DNA of 64,000 nucleotides from Kaistia algarum (GTDB taxonomy: Bacteria; Pseudomonadota; Alphaproteobacteria; Rhizobiales; Kaistiaceae): assembly GCF_026343945.1 (NCBI RefSeq), contig NZ_JAPKNJ010000002.1, forward strand, positions 496,001 to 560,000, in the 5' to 3' direction. This document shows, in pieces, positions 42,807 to 51,773 of this stretch (position 1 is its first letter; every line of letters starts with the position of its first letter). Below the pieces are notes generated by a model. It was not told the DNA's origin. It ran no database searches and saw only the letters and a list, made by a program, of their open reading frames with translations. The position numbers and the translations under genes were made by a program.

Positions 42807-42853
42807 ATTGAATGTCTCCCCGCGGATCGACCCGGGAAGACCCGATCGACGAC

Positions 42854-42883
42854 GAAAACCGCCCCGCGCTGGCGCGGAGCGGT
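42854..42883 (-). terminator. Rho-independent terminator after the LysM gene
   Basis: On the minus strand, ACCGCTCCGCG pairs with CGCGGGGCGGT (11 positions, one G-T) around the loop CCAG, followed by TTTTCG. It lies about 48 bases after the LysM protein stop and before the ABC exporter gene. Confidence 0.82.
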
Positions 42884-42930
42884 CACTAGAGGCGGCTCAA
42901 GGCCACCATTACCAAGATGGGGTGTCGCGC

Positions 42931-44679
42931 TCAGTTCGTCCAGCGGGCGTCGCCGGCCGGCAGCACGAAAATCTGACCCGGGTAAATCCAGTGCGGATTG
43001 CGGATCTGGTCGTTGTTCGCCTCGTAGATGGTCGAATAGCGCACGCCCTTGCCATAAAGCCGGCGCGAGATCGTCCAGAGATTGTCTCCGCGGCGGATGA
43101 TGACGTTCTGCGGCGAAGGCAGGGCACCGGAGCCGCTCGCTCCTTCGCTGGCCCCGCCACCGGCCGTCACCGGAGCCAGAACGGCGACATCGACGGTCTG
43201 CTGGAACGGCACTTCCGCGCGGACGATGACCTCACCCGTACCCTTGTTGATCTGGTCCGCCCGAACCGTGTGCTCGCCCGGCTTGATGTCGTGCTTGGTC
43301 TCGAGCAGCCAGCGGCCGCCCTGGCCTGCCTCTGCGTCGCCGATGGGCACGCCGTCGACATAGATCCGCACGGTCCCGCCAATCGCAGCCGATCCAGCGA
43401 TGTAGATCGTACCATCTTCGAACTCGACGGCATCAACCGTAACCTTGGGCGGCAATGCCGGAGCCGTTGCGGTCTCGGTCTTGTCAGCCTCGCCCTTGCT
43501 AGCCGTGGCTTCGGCAGCGGTCGCCGCATTGGAGGCGGCTGTCTTGTCCGCCTCGGTATTGGCAGCTTCCGATTGTGGCGCTGCCGCAGTGCCAACAGCC
43601 GCCTCGGCTGTCTTGGCGGCTTCTGTCCCGGCGGCATCCGTCTTCGTGCCATCTTGGGACGCTACGCCATCCTTTGCTGCCGTCTCACTGGCCGCATCCT
43701 GCGCCGCCGCCGGCTCCTTTGCCGGATTGGCACCGGACGCAGGCACCCCGCCCTTGGCGCTGGCATCGGCATCAAGGCTCGCAGCCGGATTGCCCGGCGC
43801 GATTGCCGGCGCTGCCGTGCCGCCATCGTTGCCTGAAGCGTCCGCGGCAGGCGCCGCCGGATTGGCCGTGGGCTCGGTAGAGGCAATCTTGGTCTCGCCC
43901 GGCACTGCTGGCTTCGGCTCCTCAGGCAGCTGAATAACGCGGCTCGGCTCATTCGGCGCGTTGAGCACGACGAGCGCCTCGCCCTTGCCAGGCTTCGGCA
44001 CTTCGATAGCGACACGTTGCTCGGAAAGCGCCTGCGTCTTGCCGTCCGGCGAAGTGGTGCGGATCGAAAGGTCGTGCGTTCCCGCGCCGAGCGGCTTCTC
44101 GATCACGATCGCCCATTCGCCGCGCTCGTTCGCCGCGCCCTTGCCGATCGCTTCTGAACCGTCGAGCACCTCGACCGTCGCCTTCGGCTCGGCAAGGCCG
44201 GCCACAACCGCTTCGCCCGTCGGCTCGACGCGCACGACATCGAAACTCGGAGCGCCGGAGGCGTCGCCAGCGGCAGCCTTGGCGTCCGGCTTGGCATTGG
44301 CATCCGCGGATGCCTGCTGCTGGGTCTTGTCACCCGCGGCCGATCCGCCTTCCGCCGACTTCGCGGCATCGCCGGCGGCCGTCGCGGCGGCCGCGTCCTT
44401 CGATTCGGTCTTGGCTGCGTCAGAGTTGCCCGCTTCCGACTTGGCAGCAGCGGTATCCGCCGACTTCGCCGCCTCGCCCTGTCCGGCAGCTTCCGTCTTC
44501 GCAGCTTCCGTCGATCCAGCGGCAGGGGCTCCCGCCGCGGGAGCGGCAACCTCATCGCCGGCAGGCGGCGCCTGGCGAGCGATGACAGCGTAGTAGCCAC
44601 CGAGTACCAGGGCGACGACGGCGATCACCCCCGCGATGCGGCCGGATGCGGTAGGTCCCGGCGGTGTCTGGTCAGCCAT
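42931..44679 (-). CDS. LysM-domain protein with Ala-rich linkers and Ig-like domains
   Basis: A 582-residue envelope protein. A single membrane helix near residues 12-32 (RIAGVIAVVALVLGGYYAVI) is followed by a long Ala/Lys/Glu/Asp-rich disordered stretch (about 35-145). An Ig-like domain comes next (VVAGLAEPKATVEVLDG...GAGTHDLSIR). A second disordered Ala/Thr-rich linker (about 265-415) leads to another Ig-like domain (GSAAIGGTVRIYVDGVPIG). A C-terminal LysM follows (RRGDNLWTISRRLYGKG, IYPGQIFVLP). The parts suggest an inner-membrane-anchored, peptidoglycan-binding protein spanning the periplasm; the exact role is unknown. Confidence 0.87.
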   Translation of the reverse strand: MADQTPPGPTASGRIAGVIAVVALVLGGYYAVIARQAPPAGDEVAAPAAGAPAAGSTEAAKTEAAGQGEAAKSADTAAAKSEAGNSDAAKTESKDAAAATAAGDAAKSAEGGSAAGDKTQQQASADANAKPDAKAAAGDASGAPSFDVVRVEPTGEAVVAGLAEPKATVEVLDGSEAIGKGAANERGEWAIVIEKPLGAGTHDLSIRTTSPDGKTQALSEQRVAIEVPKPGKGEALVVLNAPNEPSRVIQLPEEPKPAVPGETKIASTEPTANPAAPAADASGNDGGTAAPAIAPGNPAASLDADASAKGGVPASGANPAKEPAAAQDAASETAAKDGVASQDGTKTDAAGTEAAKTAEAAVGTAAAPQSEAANTEADKTAASNAATAAEATASKGEADKTETATAPALPPKVTVDAVEFEDGTIYIAGSAAIGGTVRIYVDGVPIGDAEAGQGGRWLLETKHDIKPGEHTVRADQINKGTGEVIVRAEVPFQQTVDVAVLAPVTAGGGASEGASGSGALPSPQNVIIRRGDNLWTISRRLYGKGVRYSTIYEANNDQIRNPHWIYPGQIFVLPAGDARWTN

Positions 44680-44900
44680 TGATGCTCGAACCTGTCATTC
44701 AAAGGGCCTCGGCCCATCGCCCCAACGGGCAGATCGTCTTCGGCAGGGATCGACTTTCAGCGACGTTTTCCCGAGCCAATGCTGTCAAGTCTATACGAGT
44801 ATTCCGCGGCGCCACAAGGCTTGGAAATGGCTGATTCCCCGACAATTTGCCCCGGACCGATGCGCTTGACGCTGAACGCGGCGGATGCGAGGAAGGTCCA

Positions 44901-45512
44901 ATGTCCAACATATCTTCGATTTGCGTCTATTGCGGCTCCTCCGCAGGCGGCGACCCGCTTTATGCAGAGGCCGCGGAACGGCTCGGCCGCTCGATGGGAG
45001 CTGCCGGCATCGGCCTCGTCTATGGCGGCGGCTCGATCGGCCTCATGGGAATTCTCGCGCGTTCCGTCATGGCCGCCGGCGGCCATGTCACTGGCATCAT
45101 CCCGAAATTCCTGCAGGAGCGGGAAGTGATGCTGGAGACGGCCCACGAGCTCTTCGTCACTGGCGATATGCATGAGCGCAAGCGCGCGATGTTCGATCGA
45201 GCCGATGCGTTCGTCGCGCTTCCCGGCGGCATAGGTACGCTCGAGGAACTGGTCGAGATGATGACCTGGGCTCAACTCGGCCAGCATCGCAAGCCCGTGC
45301 TCATGGCCAATATCAACGGCTTCTGGGATCCGCTGGTCGCCCTATTGCGCCACATGAGCGACGAGGGCTTTATCCGCGAAGGTTTTGAAGTCAGCTACCT
45401 CGTCGCGGACCGGGTAGAGGACGTCGTTCCGATGCTGCAATCGGCCGCGACCGTGGCTCCGGCTCGGCCCAAGGCGTCACCGAGCGTCTCGATCCCAATC
45501 GCTGATCTCTGA
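44901..45512 (+). CDS. LOG family cytokinin riboside 5'-monophosphate phosphoribohydrolase
   Basis: A 203-residue Rossmann-fold enzyme of the TIGR00730/LOG family, which cleaves nucleoside 5'-monophosphates to base and ribose phosphate. The start SSICVYCGSSAGGDPLY and the paired motifs MHERKRAMFDRADAFVALPGG and GGIGTLEELVEMM are diagnostic. I chose the ATG at 44901 with GGAAGG upstream. In bacteria the substrate may be AMP or cytokinin-like nucleotides. It is divergent from the LysM gene and converges with a small ORF. Confidence 0.92.
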   Translation: MSNISSICVYCGSSAGGDPLYAEAAERLGRSMGAAGIGLVYGGGSIGLMGILARSVMAAGGHVTGIIPKFLQEREVMLETAHELFVTGDMHERKRAMFDRADAFVALPGGIGTLEELVEMMTWAQLGQHRKPVLMANINGFWDPLVALLRHMSDEGFIREGFEVSYLVADRVEDVVPMLQSAATVAPARPKASPSVSIPIADL

Positions 45513-45535
45513 ACGCCGCATAGTCCTTTCACCAG

Positions 45536-45566
45536 TCCGGCCGAGGCAGGCTTCGCTTCGGCCGGA
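45536..45566. terminator. Hairpin between convergent genes
   Basis: TCCGGCCGA and TCGGCCGGA (9-bp perfect stem, 13-base loop) lie between the LOG gene and the convergent small protein gene. There is no T run on either side, so termination is likely but not certain. Confidence 0.4.
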
Positions 45567-45589
45567 CGGTATAAAAGCCTGAACGAGCG

Positions 45590-45931
45590 TCAGCCTTCCG
45601 TATCGAGGAGAATGTGCGGCATGGGCCCTGGTGGCGGCGCGGCCAGGTCGACGCCGTGGATATTCTTCACCTCGGAGCGGAACCATGTCGAGAAGGCGTC
45701 CGTGCCTTCACCGAACTTCGCGAATGCAGCGGCCGGATTGTCTCCCTCCAGCGTAACAATCACGATTTCGCCCATCGGCGTATGCTGGTGAAACGTTCGC
45801 TCGCGGACGCCCAGTTTCTTGCGGCTCGCGAGGAATTCCGCCTTCTTGTCGCCGTTCAGCTGCTCAATGAAGTTCTCGAAATGCGCCATCTTTCCGGGCG
45901 CGATCGGGATCGCAATCGCAAACAAGGCCAT
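45590..45931 (-). CDS. Conserved small alpha/beta-barrel-like protein
   Basis: A 113-residue protein (MALFAIAIPIAPGKMAHFEN...). Alternating hydrophobic strands and a central helix (FENFIEQLNGDKKAEFLASR, EIVIVTLEGDNPAAAFAKF) suggest a dimeric ferredoxin-like barrel, as in ABM/DUF6176-like proteins. I cannot assign a function. I chose the ATG at 45931, which has GGGAGGAG about 6 bases upstream; the frame could open at 45985. It lies downstream of cimA on the same strand but after about 85 bases. Confidence 0.75.
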   Translation of the reverse strand: MALFAIAIPIAPGKMAHFENFIEQLNGDKKAEFLASRKKLGVRERTFHQHTPMGEIVIVTLEGDNPAAAFAKFGEGTDAFSTWFRSEVKNIHGVDLAAPPPGPMPHILLDTEG

Positions 45932-46017
45932 TCTTGGCTCCTCCCAGCCGGACGGCGTCAGGTGGCCGCCGGACCTTGGAACCATACTCTTGTATGCAAT
46001 CTACGGAAACGGGACAG

Positions 46018-47622
46018 TCAGGCCGGCTGAACGCCGGCCCGAACGAGCTTGTAGACGATCGAATCGATGAGCGCCTCGAACGAGGCGTCGACGACGTTTT
46101 CGGAGACGCCAACCGTCGACCAGCTGTCGCCGCTGCCGTCGCGGCTTTCGATCAACACGCGCGTCACCGCCTCCGTGCCACCATTGAGGATACGCACCTT
46201 GTAGTCGATCAATTCCAGATCGGCGATCACGTCCTGATAGACCCCGAGATCCTTGCGCAGCGCCCGGTCCAGCGCATTCACCGGGCCGTTGCCCTCCCCC
46301 ACGGTCAAGAGGCGCTGCCCGCCGACGACGAGCTTCACCACCGCCTCCGACTCGGAAAACTGCCGCTGACGGCCGGTTGCATCGAACCGGCGTTCGACGG
46401 TCACATGGAAGCTCTCGACGGTGAAATAGTCCGGCACATTGCCGAGCGTGCGCCGGGCCAGCAATTCGAACGAAGCGTCGGCGCCCTCATAGGAATAGCC
46501 GATCGCCTCGCGCTCCTTGACCGCGTTCAACAGCGTGTCCAGCCGCGCGTCGCTCTTCTCGACGGCAATGCCGAGACGCGAGAGTTCGGCGAGCAGGTTG
46601 GACCGCCCGGCCTGATCCGAAACCAGCACGCGGCGGGTATTGCCGACGGACTCGGGCGGGACATGCTCGTAGCTGCTCGGATCCTTGACGATCGCCGAGG
46701 CGTGGATGCCGGCCTTGGTCGCGAAAGCGGATGCGCCGACATAGGGCGCCTGCCGGTTCGGCGCCCGGTTAACGATCTCGTCGAAACGGTGCGACAGCGC
46801 GGTCAGGCCCTTCAGCGCCTCCAGCGATACGCCGATCTCGTAGCGCTCGGCATAAAAGGGCTTCAGGAGCAGCGTCGGGATGATCGAGACGAGATTGGCG
46901 TTGCCGCAGCGCTCGCCAATGCCGTTCAGCGTCCCCTGGATCTGCCGCACGCCGCCGCGCACGGCCGCCAGCGAATTCGCCACCGCCTGTTCCGTGTCGT
47001 TATGCGCATGAACGCCCAGATGGCTCCCCGGCACATGCGCCGTCACCGCGCGGACGATCGCCTCGATCTCTTCCGGCTGACTGCCGCCATTGGTGTCGCA
47101 AAGCACGACCCAGCGCGCTCCGGCGGCATGGGCCGCCTTCGCGCAGGCCAGCGCATAGTCCGGATCGGACTTGTAGCCGTCGAAGAAATGCTCGCAATCG
47201 ACCAGCGCTTCCTTCCCGCTCGCGATCGCCGCCGCGACCGACTGCCGGATGCCGTCGAGATTGTCTTCAAGGCTGGCGCCGAGCGCGAAGCGAACCTGAT
47301 GCGCCGAGGTCTTGGCGACAAAGCAGATCGCATCGGATTTCGAGGCCAGCAGCGCGGCGACGCCCGGATCATTGGACAGGCTCACGCCTGCGCGTTTGGT
47401 CATCCCAAACGCCGTGAATTGCGCCTTCTGGGTCCGCTTCTCGGAAAAGAAGCGGTTGTCGGTCGGATTGGCACCGGGATAGCCGCCCTCGACATAATCG
47501 ATACCGAGTCCGTCCAACAGGCCGGCGATCAGGACCTTGTCCTCGACGGAGAAATCGACGCCATTGGTCTGGGCGCCGTCGCGCAAAGTCGTATCGAACA
47601 GAGTGATGCGTTCACGGGTCAC
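46018..47622 (-). CDS. cimA: (R)-citramalate synthase
   Basis: A 534-residue enzyme of the HMG-CoA lyase-like superfamily that condenses pyruvate and acetyl-CoA to citramalate, entering isoleucine synthesis without threonine. The catalytic domain starts RITLFDTTLRDGAQTNGVDF, with the metal-binding GVHAHNDTEQAVANSLAAV and GTLNGIGERCGNANL. The LeuA-type dimerisation domain lies beyond about residue 400. I chose the GTG at 47622 with GGAGG 7 bases upstream. Its start overlaps the stop of the CysS-tail gene by 4 bases. Confidence 0.92.
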   Translation of the reverse strand: MTRERITLFDTTLRDGAQTNGVDFSVEDKVLIAGLLDGLGIDYVEGGYPGANPTDNRFFSEKRTQKAQFTAFGMTKRAGVSLSNDPGVAALLASKSDAICFVAKTSAHQVRFALGASLEDNLDGIRQSVAAAIASGKEALVDCEHFFDGYKSDPDYALACAKAAHAAGARWVVLCDTNGGSQPEEIEAIVRAVTAHVPGSHLGVHAHNDTEQAVANSLAAVRGGVRQIQGTLNGIGERCGNANLVSIIPTLLLKPFYAERYEIGVSLEALKGLTALSHRFDEIVNRAPNRQAPYVGASAFATKAGIHASAIVKDPSSYEHVPPESVGNTRRVLVSDQAGRSNLLAELSRLGIAVEKSDARLDTLLNAVKEREAIGYSYEGADASFELLARRTLGNVPDYFTVESFHVTVERRFDATGRQRQFSESEAVVKLVVGGQRLLTVGEGNGPVNALDRALRKDLGVYQDVIADLELIDYKVRILNGGTEAVTRVLIESRDGSGDSWSTVGVSENVVDASFEALIDSIVYKLVRAGVQPA

Positions 47623-47828
47623 GGCGTTTCCTCCCCCTCGGGGCGCACGTCCCACGTCGTCCAGAACTCGCCCGTCTCCTCATCCTTGCCATCGATAATG
47701 ATGAGGCCCATCGCGTCGAGTGTCTGGCGAATGCTGTCGGCCTTGGCGAAATCGCGTGCGCGGCGCGCATCGATGCGGTCGAGGATCAGCTGTTCGATCA
47801 GGGCTTCGTCGAGGGCGGGGTTGGTCAT
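47619..47828 (-). CDS. Stand-alone cysteinyl-tRNA synthetase C-terminal-like peptide
   Basis: A 69-residue protein coupled to cimA (GTGA overlap). Its sequence (EQLILDRIDARRARDFAKAD, then SIRQTLDAMGLIIIDGKDEE, ending in a Trp-containing TTWDV) matches the extreme C-terminus of CysS, where RxxARxxKDFxxADxIRDxL is typical. No catalytic, HIGH or KMSKS part exists upstream, where the next gene is on the other strand. I chose the ATG at 47828. It may be a decayed remnant of a second cysS or a retained small tRNA- or protein-binding module. Confidence 0.72.
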   Translation of the reverse strand: MTNPALDEALIEQLILDRIDARRARDFAKADSIRQTLDAMGLIIIDGKDEETGEFWTTWDVRPEGEETP

Positions 47829-48096
47829 GGCGTGTTCTTCAACTCTTTCGCGCCGCTTTGGCGCGCAACGGGAGGCGACGGTCATACTCTCGCCCCATGC
47901 CCGCACCAAAGCTTTTTTGCGGGTCCCGCTTCGATGGCGCGACGGAACGGCGATCACAACTGCGTTCATGCCTGTATCAAGCCTTGCGTTTTGATAAGGC
48001 TGCAATAGTTATCCGGTCGATCCGGCGACCGCCGACACCCCGGCCGTCCGCTCGACCCTGGCGAGGCATCCCCTGCCGCGCCATCCGGAATTCGCC

Positions 48097-49542
48097 ATGC
48101 CCACCCGCCTGCTTCCCGACCGCATCCTCCTGCCCCTGATCGTCGCCTGCGCGCTGTTCATGGAGAATCTTGATTCGACGGTGCTCTCGACGGCGCTACC
48201 GACGATCGCGCGCGATTTCGGCGTCAGCCCGATCAACATGAAGCTGGCGCTGACCTCGTACCTCCTGACCATCGCGGTCTTCATCCCGGCCTCGGGTTGG
48301 CTCGCCGACCGCTACGGCGCGCGTACGATCTTCCGGCTCGCCATCGTGCTTTTCACGGCCGGCTCGATCTGCTCCGGCATCTCACACTCGATCGGCGAGA
48401 TCGTCGCCTCGCGCGTGCTGCAGGGCATTGGCGGCGCCATGATGGTGCCGGTCGGGCGGCTGGTGATCCTCAAATCCGTTTCCAAGACCGAACTCGTCGG
48501 CGCCCTCGCCTGGCTGACCGTGCCGGCGCTGATCGGCCCCGTCGTCGGCCCGCCGCTCGGTGGTTTCATCACCACCTATTTCGATTGGCGCTGGATCTTC
48601 TGGATCAATGTGCCGATCGGCATCCTCGGCCTGATCCTGGCAACACTCTATATTCCGGACGTGCGCGGCGAGGAGCGGGTCGCCTTCGACACGATCGGCT
48701 TCCTGCTCTCCAGCATCGGCATTGCCGGCTTCGTCACCGGCTCGACCTCGCTCGGCCTCAATCTGATGCCCTGGCCCTATGTCGTGACGATCCTGGCGGC
48801 CGGTGCGGCGCTGCTCGTGACCTATTTCTTCTATAGCCGGCGCATCGCCAACCCGATCCTCGATCTGTCGCTGTTCACGATTCCGAGCTTCGCGGCGAGC
48901 GTCGTTGGCGGGCTGCTGTTCCGCATCGGCATCGGCGCCCTGCCCTTCCTGCTTCCCCTGATGCTGCAGCTCGGCTTCGGCCTGTCGCCGTTCCAGTCCG
49001 GCTCGATCACCTTCGTCTCGGCGATCGGCGCCATCGCCATGAAATTCGTCGCGCCGCCGCTGCTGCGCCGCTTCGGTTTTCGCACCGTGCTGATCGCCAA
49101 TTCCTTCATCGCGGCGGTGTTCATCGCGGTTCCGGCGATGTTCCATCTCGGCACGCCGGTATCCGTCATGACGGGACTGCTCTTCGTCGGCGGATTCTTC
49201 CGCTCGCTGCAATTCACCAGCGCGAACGCGCTGTCCTATGCCGACGTGCCGCAATCTCGCATGAGCCGCGCCACCAGCCTGACCAGCGTGTTCCAGCAAC
49301 TCGCCATGTCGATTGGCGTTTCGATCGGCGCCATCTCGCTGGAACTGACGCTGCATTCGACCGGCGGCCAGATCGAGGTCGCGACATTCCACCCGGCCTT
49401 CATCGCGATCGGCCTGATCTCGATGAGCTCGGCGATTTTCTTCATCCGTATGCCGCGCAGTGCCGGCGAGGAAATGGCGGGCCGCAACCGGCAGAGGCCG
49501 CTCGCGCCAGATCCGGTCACCGCCATGCGCGAAAGGGCGTAA
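48097..49542 (+). CDS. DHA2-family MFS drug efflux transporter (EmrB/QacA-like)
   Basis: A 481-residue, 14-helix major facilitator protein. The N-terminal FMENLDSTVLSTALPTIARD carries the LDxTVxNxALP signature of the DHA2 group (with Ser for Asn). The loop motif GWLADRYGARTIFRLAI and the motif-C segment GPVVGPPLGGFIT are also present. It probably exports hydrophobic toxins or drugs with protons. No membrane-fusion partner or TetR/MarR regulator is adjacent. It is divergent from the CysS-tail gene and upstream of the Rieske oxygenase. Confidence 0.9.
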   Translation: MPTRLLPDRILLPLIVACALFMENLDSTVLSTALPTIARDFGVSPINMKLALTSYLLTIAVFIPASGWLADRYGARTIFRLAIVLFTAGSICSGISHSIGEIVASRVLQGIGGAMMVPVGRLVILKSVSKTELVGALAWLTVPALIGPVVGPPLGGFITTYFDWRWIFWINVPIGILGLILATLYIPDVRGEERVAFDTIGFLLSSIGIAGFVTGSTSLGLNLMPWPYVVTILAAGAALLVTYFFYSRRIANPILDLSLFTIPSFAASVVGGLLFRIGIGALPFLLPLMLQLGFGLSPFQSGSITFVSAIGAIAMKFVAPPLLRRFGFRTVLIANSFIAAVFIAVPAMFHLGTPVSVMTGLLFVGGFFRSLQFTSANALSYADVPQSRMSRATSLTSVFQQLAMSIGVSIGAISLELTLHSTGGQIEVATFHPAFIAIGLISMSSAIFFIRMPRSAGEEMAGRNRQRPLAPDPVTAMRERA

Positions 49543-49704
49543 GAGCCGAACAAGCCACGGCGTGGAGCCGGATCAGCAGTCGATTGCCTATCGATCGTTC
49601 AGCCGGCCCGTTGGCGTTGTCAGCGTTTCGCGTTGCCCCGGCTGGCATTGGAATTGCTCTTTGTTCCCGGACTGATAGAGTTCGGCAATGCGGAAAATGA
49701 CCCG

Positions 49705-50712
49705 ATGCGAGTGACCCAAGAGCCGCTGCTGCGGAAGTTCTGGTATTGCGTGATGCCGATGTCGGCGCTGGCCGACAAGCCGGTCGGCATGAAGCTTCTT
49801 GGCGAGCCGATCGTTCTCTGGAAGGACCAAAATGGCGACCCGCGCGCCGTGAAGGACCGCTGCCTCCATCGCACCGCCAAGCTCTCGCTGGGCACAGTCG
49901 AGGGAGGCAACATCGTCTGCCCCTATCATGGCTGGGCCTTTGACGGCACCGGCGCCTGCGTGAAGGTTCCGCAGGACGTCGTCGAGAAACCGCATCCCTT
50001 CGGCGTGCCCGGCTATCGCTGCGTTGAGCGCTACAATCACGTCTGGGTCGCGCTGGAAGAGCCCGTCTCCGATATTCCGGAAATCCCGGAATTCGGCGCT
50101 GCCGGCTACCGGCAGGTCATCGAATTCTGCGACGATTGGAACTGCGCGCCCCTACGCATTCTGGAGAACGCCTTCGACAACGCGCATTTCGCCTTCGTCC
50201 ACAAGGGCAGCTTCGGTGACAGCGACCCGATTCCCCCGCCCTTCACCCTGGAAGATACCCCGGACGGGTTCATCATGCGCACCGAGGTTCCGGTGCGCAA
50301 TCCGGAAGGCATGCGCGACGCCATCGGCATGACCAGCGAGCGAACGGTGCGGCGGACGGCCAACCGCTTTTTCACGCCGTTCTTCCGCGCAGGTAAGATC
50401 ACCTATCCGAACGGCCTTGAGAACATCCTCTGCACCGCGGCGACGCCGATGGACGAAGCCCGCACGCGGTTCGTCCAATGGGTGATCCGTAACGACACCG
50501 AGGAACTGGTGCCGTCCGCGAAGGTCATCGCCTTCGACAAGCTGGTCAGCGAGGAGGACCGGCTGATCCTCGAATCGACCGACGAGAACGTGCCGCTCGA
50601 CGCCTCGGAGGGACGGGAGTTGCACATGGTCTGCGACCGACCGGGCATGATGATGCGCAAGAAGATCCGCGAATGGCTACGCCCGCGCCCCGAGCGCTCG
50701 GACGCAGCCTGA
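49705..50712 (+). CDS. Rieske [2Fe-2S] aromatic ring-hydroxylating oxygenase, large subunit type
   Basis: A 335-residue oxygenase. The Rieske cluster ligands are CLH (in DRCLHRTAKLSLG) and CPYHGWAF (CxH-x-CxxH). The mononuclear iron site is suggested by ENAFDNAHFAFVHKGSFGD (Asn/Asp, His, His). The family includes vanillate demethylase and pheophorbide a oxygenase-like enzymes. I chose the ATG at 49705 (MRVTQEPLLRKFWYCV). No ferredoxin or reductase gene is adjacent, so electrons must come from a partner elsewhere. The substrate is unknown. Confidence 0.88.
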   Translation: MRVTQEPLLRKFWYCVMPMSALADKPVGMKLLGEPIVLWKDQNGDPRAVKDRCLHRTAKLSLGTVEGGNIVCPYHGWAFDGTGACVKVPQDVVEKPHPFGVPGYRCVERYNHVWVALEEPVSDIPEIPEFGAAGYRQVIEFCDDWNCAPLRILENAFDNAHFAFVHKGSFGDSDPIPPPFTLEDTPDGFIMRTEVPVRNPEGMRDAIGMTSERTVRRTANRFFTPFFRAGKITYPNGLENILCTAATPMDEARTRFVQWVIRNDTEELVPSAKVIAFDKLVSEEDRLILESTDENVPLDASEGRELHMVCDRPGMMMRKKIREWLRPRPERSDAA

Positions 50713-50831
50713 GCGCCCTGTTATCATTCGCTGGCGACCCGAAAAGTCCCCGGACGAGGTCGGGGAGGCGCAGAGGTGGTATAGCGCATCGTCCTCCGCA
50801 TCGGGTCAATCCGCAAAAACGCAACCTATGC

Positions 50832-50859
50832 TTGCTGTTTCCCTTGTTGCGCGTATATT
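50832..50859 (+). promoter_or_regulatory. Candidate sigma-70-like promoter of the lysozyme-like gene
   Basis: TTGCTG (50832-50837) and TATATT (50854-50859) with a 16-base spacer, 34 bases before the ATG at 50894. This is a visual match only. Confidence 0.4.
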
Positions 50860-50893
50860 GGCTTGGACGATTTCATTATGGTGGGAGGTCACC

Positions 50894-51739
50894 ATGTTTC
50901 GATCCATCAGCGCTGTTGCCCTTTTGCTGGCGTCGATCTGCGCTCCGTCTTTCTCCGAAGCGGCAACCGAAATGGACGCCATCGTCCAGATCGCGCGCGG
51001 TTCGAAGTGCATATCTCATGAATGGCCGTACCGGCGCGGCACAGCGCCCAGTTCCTATATCGAGGGCATGGCGCTGGTTTTCGCACGGGCCGCCTGTCAC
51101 CCTGATCGAACGGACGTTCGGATCGTGTCCGGCCCCGAGAGCGGGCAATTGGCCGCCGATGCGTTGACTGTCTACCGACAGGAGTTCAGCAAACTCGGAA
51201 TGGCCAACGATACGGCAGGTGTCGCCACACTCCGTCATACATATGTCCTACTGATCGGCCTCGGTATGATGGAAAGTTCGGGCAAGTTCTGCGAGGGGCG
51301 CGATATTAGCCAGTGCTTTGCCGAGGCGAACAGTGCCGAGTCCGGTCTGTTCCAAACGTCCTACGGAGTCGGAAGATCGAACCCAGTCCTGATGTCACTC
51401 TTCGCGGACTACAGCGCCGGCAAGAGCGATTGCTTGCTGTCGTCATTCCAGGGTCATCTGACGTGTAGGATTCATAAAAGTCAGAATGCCAAGTGCCCCA
51501 ACGAGACGAGTGACGTCACTGGAACTGGTCCGGGCGCCGATTGGCAACGGCTAACCAAGATTTGCCCGGCATTCGCGGCGGAATATGCCGCCGTCGTGCT
51601 GCGCCAGCATGGCGGCTCTAGCGGCGAGTTCAATCCGATCCGCAAGCGGCAAGCCGAGGTCTTTCCAGCATGCGACGGCATGCTGAAGTCGGTTCAAGAT
51701 TACGTGCAGGCTCACCCGGACGTTTGCGTGGGCCTCTAG
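50894..51739 (+). CDS. Secreted lysozyme-like hypothetical protein
   Basis: A 281-residue protein with a clear signal peptide (MFRSISAVALLLASICAPSF, then SEA). The middle reads LLIGLGMMESSGKFCEGRDI and NSAESGLFQTSYGVGR, resembling the Glu-Ser-x-Gly and ESGLFQxS pattern of lysozyme/lytic-transglycosylase folds, with Cys pairs typical of an oxidised periplasmic protein. I do not recognise a named family. GGAGG precedes the ATG. Base composition is visibly less GC-rich than in neighbouring genes. It sits alone between the Rieske and rlmE genes. Confidence 0.7.
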   Translation: MFRSISAVALLLASICAPSFSEAATEMDAIVQIARGSKCISHEWPYRRGTAPSSYIEGMALVFARAACHPDRTDVRIVSGPESGQLAADALTVYRQEFSKLGMANDTAGVATLRHTYVLLIGLGMMESSGKFCEGRDISQCFAEANSAESGLFQTSYGVGRSNPVLMSLFADYSAGKSDCLLSSFQGHLTCRIHKSQNAKCPNETSDVTGTGPGADWQRLTKICPAFAAEYAAVVLRQHGGSSGEFNPIRKRQAEVFPACDGMLKSVQDYVQAHPDVCVGL

Positions 51740-51773
51740 CAGTTGAACGATCGACGGGCAGCCTGAGCCGCAT

